NCBI RefSeq assembly: GCF_022458985.1
Contig: NC_061785.1
Location: forward strand, 1,915,816 to 1,979,815
From: Mugil cephalus
Taxonomy: Eukaryota; Chordata; Actinopteri; Mugiliformes; Mugilidae
Direction of reading: 5' to 3'
Length of the DNA stretch: 64,000 nucleotides
Position numbers and translations under genes: made by a program
Notes under the pieces: generated by a model
What the model saw: the letters and a program-made list of their open reading frames with translations, nothing else
What the model was told of the DNA's origin: nothing
The model's database searches: none
Shown: one piece after another, positions 59,050 to 64,000 of the stretch
How the letters are laid out: the number at the start of each line of letters is the position of its first letter
Position numbering within the stretch: position 1 is the stretch's first letter

Positions 59050-59086
<37 letters not shown>

Positions 59087-61951
59087 CAAAAACACAAAAC
59101 ACACAAATCTCTGTTAAACACGTGGAAAACAAAGCGCTTCAGTTGCAGCTCGTCGTGTTTGGACTTGATTTTCGTTTCCAGGAGAAACTGGTTCTGACAC
59201 AGAGGAGTGAAGCCAAACAGCCAAACAGCCGGCGGGAGAGAGCGGAGCCGGAGGATCTACCTGGTCGCAGGTGTGCAGAGCGGCCAGCAGCATCACGGCC
59301 CCCGTGGACGGACGGTAGATGTCCTTGTATTTGGTGTTCAGAGCGTGTGAACGAAGGAATCTGAAATAAAAATAAAATAAATGAAGGGTGAGACACGACA
59401 GGTGAAAACTTTTAACCGTGAAACTTCAGCTGATTACTCACGTTAGTACAGTAATGTCTGTGAATGTGTATTTAAATATGCAAATGAGGGCATATCTACG
59501 TAAATCTGCACTAATTTGCATACACGTCCAGAACAGAAATCTGAATAACGGATAGAGTGAGGTGCAAAATTCTTGTTCATTAGATTTCCAGGTATTTTCA
59601 GAGAGTTTTAGATTTTATCACTTAATATAAATCACAAATACTGAGCTCTGAATGATATATGATAAATCTCTGTAAAAACCTGCAGGACGTCGTTAGGAAT
59701 AAATGTAACGTTTGGTTTGTGTCAGAGCTGAAGACGAGATTATGAAGAAAAACCCATTTTTATACAGATACACGTCAAAGTCATGTATATTTTTATTAGA
59801 AACCACTATGAACTAAAACCAGATCGACTCAAACCCTTCAAACACATCATATAATCACATCAACACGTTTAAAACATAAGATGATTAAAGTATGAATCAT
59901 GAATCATGACCCGCGGCTGAGTCCTCTCCTCCGTCCGGCTTCTCCTCAACTTTCCTTCAGTCTCAGAATGATCAGTGTTTATCGCCTTAAACATCTGAGG
60001 CTGTGGTGCTTTCAGGGACACGGAGACTAAACGTCTCTGTGCAGGAACTGTGTGAGGAGACGTTCACGACAACAAACCTGATGCTCGGACACTTTAATAA
60101 GCATCACATTAGGCTTTTCTGGTGTTCTCCTTTTCATTTAGTGCGTTATGAAAGTTTCAGGAAAGTTCACATGTTGTGACGTTTTAAGAACCAGTGGAGG
60201 CTGATATAGATTTAGTCGTGTAGAGTTTTATTTGTAGAATAAGTGATAATAAGCCTCGTTCGTCTTAACATAAGAGGCTAAAGTGCGTACAGTGGCAGGA
60301 GTTAATGTGGAGAAGACAAAGTGAAAAGAAGGAGGAAACACTGTTTCACATTCTCACTGTGTGACTGTGTCCATGTGCAGGAGATGATGACTATAAATTA
60401 GCTTTAGCATCTCACCTGTTCCTGAGGTAACGGATGAAATCCGGGTGGTACATCTTCAGCTTCTCTGCTGACACGTCCTCTCCGAAGTATTTCAGCGGGC
60501 TGAGGAGGAGACACAGCGTTAGACAGGAAACCCAGAGGGCTGTAAACATGGTCTGGTCCTGGTGGGAGGTGGGTCTTACTCCTTGTAGCGCTCCGGCCCC
60601 CTCTCCACCGCGGTGCGCGTCGCCGCCGCCTTCATCAGCAGATAATCCCGGTCGTGGTCCGGCAGGAAGACGTATCTGGTTTCCTGTCGGGGAGAAGAAG
60701 AACGTGTGAATCTCCCCGCGTCTCATCCGTCTAACCAGGGAAAAGCTGCTGTGCTGTTGTCCTCACCTCGGACACGGGGGGGCCTCGGTACCCGGCGCCG
60801 GCGTAGCTCCTCAGGGAGTTCATCAGGGTGTTGGTGGAGAAGGTGTAGTGAGTCGTGCGGGCGCCCACGTCCTGCTCGAAGCCCTTCAGGATCGCACCGT
60901 TCGTCCTGAGACACGGGGAGACGCGTTTAGTCCGCGAGGACGAAGTGGAATCATTCAGAAAAATACATAAAAATCCCGCAACATCCACCTGAAGACGTAG
61001 TGGTGGCCGTCGATCTCCGGCCCTTTCCCGGAGTCCTTCAGGATCCCTCCGTTCCCCACCACGGCGCAGCGGCTGCACTCGGACCCGTTGCCGCGACGCG
61101 TCCAGTCGTCCAACATCTGCCAGTTGGCGGAAGAGTTGAGGACGGACAGAGTGTCCAGGAGCGCTGTCCACAGAGGAGACACCCGGGTTAGTTCAGTGGT
61201 TAATCCCTCGACTCGGGCGCCTGGTGGACGTAAACACCACAAACTGCCTCATCTCCTGAGAGGAAACCTTTATCTAACTTTATTTATTTCATGTGTGAAT
61301 GTGGTTTTAACCTCCCACACATCTGTGCAGATTAGATCATGAGCAGAGGATCCTGCACCGACCAGGACGACGTCTTAGCGTCAATATTATTCTAAACTTC
61401 AGCTGAAGTCGACAGAAAGCAGCCGAGTGTGTGTCTCTCAGGAGACGCTCCGGTTTCATTACAGACCCAGGACACAGCTGTGGAGGAGCTGCAGGAAAAC
61501 ACCAGTAATGAGGTGTAACCAGGTTCCACAATAACGTCTTTAAATAATTATGAAGCTACGTCCCATTTAGCTGCTGCTGGTGGGTCCTTGTTTTCTGGAT
61601 GTATTTAGTTCGCATGAAAACAGGAGAGCAGGAGGTCTGGGACCAAGAAACATCAAAAATAAATGTGACAATCACTGAGACGAAGGATTAATCACCAATG
61701 TTAATAATTAAGTCAAGCTTTTCTTCAGAATCTGACAGAAAATAGAGGAAAATGAAGTGAGAAAATGAAAGTGATCGGAGCTCACTCTTGTAGTCGACGC
61801 CCCCCCAGCCGTGGGTCCCTGGGTATCTGCTGAGACGCTGGTACTGCTCGGGCGTGGCGTGTTTGGCCGCCTGCAGGACGGGGACTCGCTCCAGGACCCG
61901 CCCCCCGAACTCGCTGGCTCTGAGCCGACCCCGGACGCCGGCGGGGCAGGT
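58878..61951 (-). CDS. st6galnac2: GalNAc alpha-2,6-sialyltransferase, 3' seven exons
   Basis: Exons in order: 61786-61951, 60989-61163, 60767-60905, 60580-60683, 60416-60499, 59261-59360 and 58878-59048. All borders are GT/AG with matching phases, giving 312 residues to the stop. Sialylmotif L spans exons 2-3 ([18 protein letters not shown], then [18 protein letters not shown]). Sialylmotif S is in exons 5-6 ([15 protein letters not shown] ... [16 protein letters not shown]). Motif III is SDHYYD, and motif VS is the H-x4-E in NHDLRMEM. The two motif Cys residues (CSRC, HTCD) are present for the conserved disulfide. Such enzymes add sialic acid to O-linked GalNAc in the Golgi (sialyl-Tn and related mucin glycans). 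GWGG..DTLSVLN, KYFGE and the final RLYTRH fit ST6GALNAC2 better than ST6GALNAC1, though this rests on memory. The cytoplasmic/TM exons are not visible. The reading frame is open throughout and looks functional. Confidence 0.9.
59052..59085. repeat. CA/TG microsatellite at the splice acceptor
   Basis: About 17 CA units on the plus strand, TG on the gene strand, ending two bases before the acceptor AG of the last sialyltransferase exon. Confidence 0.92.
59261..59360 (-). CDS. st6galnac2: sialyltransferase exon with end of motif S
   Basis: 100 bp; acceptor TTTCAG, donor CGACCAG|GTAGAT. Encodes [20 protein letters not shown] and [13 protein letters not shown]. The Cys pairs with motif L in the family. 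Nearby copies of the codons are not duplicated. Confidence 0.9.
60416..60499 (-). CDS. st6galnac2: sialyltransferase exon with start of motif S
   Basis: 84 bp; acceptor CTCCTCAG, donor AACAG|GTGAGA. Completes an Asp codon, then [20 protein letters not shown] and FIRYLRN. Leaves phase 2 into the next exon's Arg. Confidence 0.88.
60580..60683 (-). CDS. st6galnac2: sialyltransferase middle exon
   Basis: 104 bp; acceptor CCCCGACAG, donor AAGGA|GTAAGA. Encodes [20 protein letters not shown] and [14 protein letters not shown], the linker between motifs L and S. Confidence 0.88.
60767..60905 (-). CDS. st6galnac2: sialyltransferase exon with end of motif L
   Basis: 139 bp; acceptor GTGTCTCAG, donor CCGAG|GTGAGG. 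Encodes [20 protein letters not shown] and [20 protein letters not shown]. Confidence 0.9.
60989..61163 (-). CDS. st6galnac2: sialyltransferase exon with start of motif L
   Basis: 175 bp; acceptor GTGGACAG, donor TTCAG|GTGGAT. Encodes [17 protein letters not shown], a potential N-glycosylation site (NSSA has N-S-S; NGSE has N-G-S), then [18 protein letters not shown] and [11 protein letters not shown]. Confidence 0.9.
61786..61951 (-). CDS. st6galnac2: sialyltransferase stem-side exon
   Basis: 166 bp; acceptor CCGCCCACAG, donor CAAGA|GTGAGC. Encodes [20 protein letters not shown], ..[19 protein letters not shown] and GGVDYK. Starts in phase 0, so at least one further exon with the membrane anchor must lie upstream. 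Confidence 0.82.
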
Positions 61952-62226
61952 CTGTGGGCGGCAGATAAGGAAGGAAGCGGGGACAGTTATCAAACCGCAG
62001 GCAGCGTTTCCTGAGCAAACAATGTCGGCCTGAACCTCCCCGTCCTCGACCGTTTCTACGACGACCAACGGCAGAGGAGGAGCTCAGAGAGATGGTTTCA
62101 GCTTTTAAAAGGTTTATTTAACTTCCAGCTTATTCTGCTTCATTTAGACCCGTTGTCCTCGTAGGTGGACACAGGCAGCAGGCGTCTCAGGATTCATTCT
62201 ACAGCCAATCACGGGACTTTTCTGCT

Positions 62227-62400
62227 AATGAACAGGGTCTGAAGACATTTGTAATCCTGTCTCTGCAAAGCCGTGTCCAGGTATTAAACAGCTGTGGATT
62301 TATTGACTTTGTTGTAAAACTAATGAATGAATCCCAGTGTCCACATACGAGGACGTCGTTCTTTTCATGGACGGCGCTGAGAGCGAATACACGGGGATGA
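62227..62400 (+). repeat. diverged copy of element R2
   Basis: TTTGTAATCCTGTCTCTGCAAAGCCGTGTCCAGGTATTAAA..AATGAATCCCAGTGTCCACATACGAGGACGTCGTTC repeats the order seen at 2040-2165 and 2340-2470. No TTAA termini are recognised. Confidence 0.5.
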
Positions 62401-63227
62401 GAAGATTAAGTGTTAAAATACTTCACGCTGACCTGAGTTTAAAACGAGCTGCAGCTCAGTACCTCTCACACCGTAAGTTCTCCTCTGATGATGCAGATAA
62501 ACACAGACTCTGAGCTAATTTCCTCCAGTAACAGACCGTCACCGTGGGCGACGCCCAGACACATTCCCCAGAAACCTCCCGCTTCCCACGGGTCATCGAG
62601 AACAGAAGAAACTATTTGGATGAAACGCCCTCGAGAACCCAACAAAGGGAAGAAATGAACAGACGGAGCAGAGACCGAGCCGCCTGTGTGATAAACAACC
62701 ACGTATTAGGATCATAATAAATAGACACATTAAAAGGAGAAGTTCATTTTCCATGAACAGATTTTCCAGAGAAGTGACTGATTCATCCGGCGTCAGAGCA
62801 GCTGGATCTTTTCTCCCTTTAAACGCCTTCATCCTCAAACCTCTTTGGTCAAATATAAAGTGGCATAAAATGTAAAAGTTCTACCGATCAACAGCTTTAT
62901 TCTGTTTATTCAGTCTCGGTCTTTAGTCACAATCTTTAAAAATGTGATGTGACCTGGTTCCATCCTTTTCCTTCCCTCCAACATTAAGTTCCTCTTAATG
63001 TAATAAAGATGAAAATAAATGATCAATAAAAAGCTCATTAGTGCGTAAGTGCAGGAGTCACCAGGTCACATGAAACAGGCCGTGAGTCAGCACACGGACG
63101 CGTTATCGCATTAAACCTGTGATGTCTCCCAGCGCGAGGCGTTCAAAGACAGTCAGAGGAAAAAGTCGGTCTAAACAGACTAAACGCTCGCTAACGGAGA
63201 GACTGACACAGGTCTGATACCTGCTGC

Positions 63228-63266
63228 CTCTTCTTCTTCTTCTTCTTCTTCTTCTTCTTCTTCTTC
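63228..63266. repeat. CTT repeat
   Basis: About twelve CTT units. Confidence 0.9.
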
Positions 63267-63853
63267 CTGACGCGTCCTAATAAATAATAAACCTGCATAA
63301 ACCAAACGTTCCTCCTTTTTCCACAGTTTGTATTAATCCTTCCTGTTTAACATTAACCAGCTGTTACTAAAAAACTAAACTATTTCTGACCTGAACCAGG
63401 TTCTTCTTTCATGTTGTTTTTTTCTTACAGTGGAAATAATAGAAAATATAACTCATCCTTTAATCTTTAGTAAGAAGAACTTTTAATTCTGATTAAATTA
63501 AAGTAATGAATCTGTCTCTGTGGAGTCACTGTTCATCTCTAAACTCTTTTATCAGCCTGTTAATGTGTAACTGACTCGTTTCCATGGAGACGTGTCCAGT
63601 GAAGCAGATACTCAAATTAAACGTTTGCACAACAAACCCAGTTACGTCCTGTGACACTAGAGTCACGGTTCGTCCAGAAAAGGAAAAGAAACTCGTGTGA
63701 ACTTGTTTGTGTTTGTGTTGAGCTCTAAATAAAATAAAGAACCCGGATCATCAGACCGGTCCCACTCAGAACCACTCAGAACCACATCCGTCCGTCCCCC
63801 GTCTCCTCTCTGACGCCAGCAAACACCTGCAGCGTGTCGCTGTGTTTCCGTTA

Positions 63854-63854
<1 letters not shown>

Positions 63855-63890
<36 letters not shown>

Positions 63891-63921
63891 CCTGACGTGT
63901 GTGTGTGTGTGTGTTTTCTCC

Positions 63922-63966
<45 letters not shown>

Positions 63967-64000
63967 CCTGACGTGTGTGTGTGTGTGTGTGTGTGCGTGT
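63855..64000. repeat. GT array with TTTTCTCCTGAC spacers
   Basis: GT dinucleotide blocks of varying length are separated three times by the same 12-base word TTTTCTCCTGAC. This is a GT microsatellite that has been duplicated together with its flank. It runs off the right edge. Confidence 0.9.

Larger units (their letters stand above)
61952..64000 (-). other. st6galnac2: sialyltransferase upstream intron, partial
   Basis: No further exon is recognised to the right edge. It contains a diverged R2 copy (62227-62400), a CTT run and a GT-rich array. The short minus frame at 62593-62838 has a hydrophobic patch but no acceptor/donor pair or similarity that I can support. Confidence 0.5.

Noticed and set aside
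62593..62838. Hydrophobic minus-strand frame as missing sialyltransferase membrane-anchor exon
   Set aside because: No fitting donor in phase 0 before 61951 and no cytoplasmic-tail/stem layout; hydrophobic patch alone is not enough.

Overview
The window reads as genomic DNA of a ray-finned (teleost) fish. Genes are broken by introns with GT/AG borders. There are many short interspersed elements and microsatellites of the kinds common in fish. Three zinc-finger genes carry the KEEFPWSP-type N-terminus that I associate with large fish zinc-finger families. No bacterial, phage or CRISPR features are present. I cannot name the species.

Layout. (1) 1-26668, minus strand: the 5' end of aatk (apoptosis-associated tyrosine kinase, LMTK1). 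The membrane-anchor exon is at 3286-3419 and a signal-peptide first exon ends at 26587, separated by a 23 kb intron rich in mini- and microsatellites. The kinase exons lie left of the window. (2) 26669-39395: the aatk promoter side, then a gene-free stretch holding a PyTT/GAA tract, a degenerating inverted-repeat element, a 1.06 kb ACCAG/CCAGGA array and a 1.25 kb purine-only array. (3) 39396-41195, plus strand: four exons of a parvalbumin-like EF-hand gene (pvalef-like), invaded by two trinucleotide/hexanucleotide expansions and carrying a frameshift, so it may be a pseudogene. (4) 42140-55790, minus strand: three two-exon C2H2 zinc-finger genes. The first two are a recent tandem duplication. 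The third has a diverged finger exon but an almost identical first exon and promoter. A possible broken immunoglobulin-like gene sits between copies 2 and 3. (5) 58878-61951, minus strand: seven 3' exons of a GalNAc alpha-2,6-sialyltransferase of the ST6GALNAC1/2 group, best fitting ST6GALNAC2. Its membrane-anchor exons are not visible.

AATK, PVALEF and ST6GALNAC1/2 are, as far as I recall, all on human 17q25. If so, the window is a conserved vertebrate block into which a fish-specific zinc-finger cluster has expanded. The genes do not form a pathway. I found no convincing new biological system. The most interesting items are the repeat-eroded pvalef-like gene, the turnover of fingers, promoter and introns in the zinc-finger cluster, a TG repeat lying directly against a splice acceptor, and several very large arrays that create long false ORFs.
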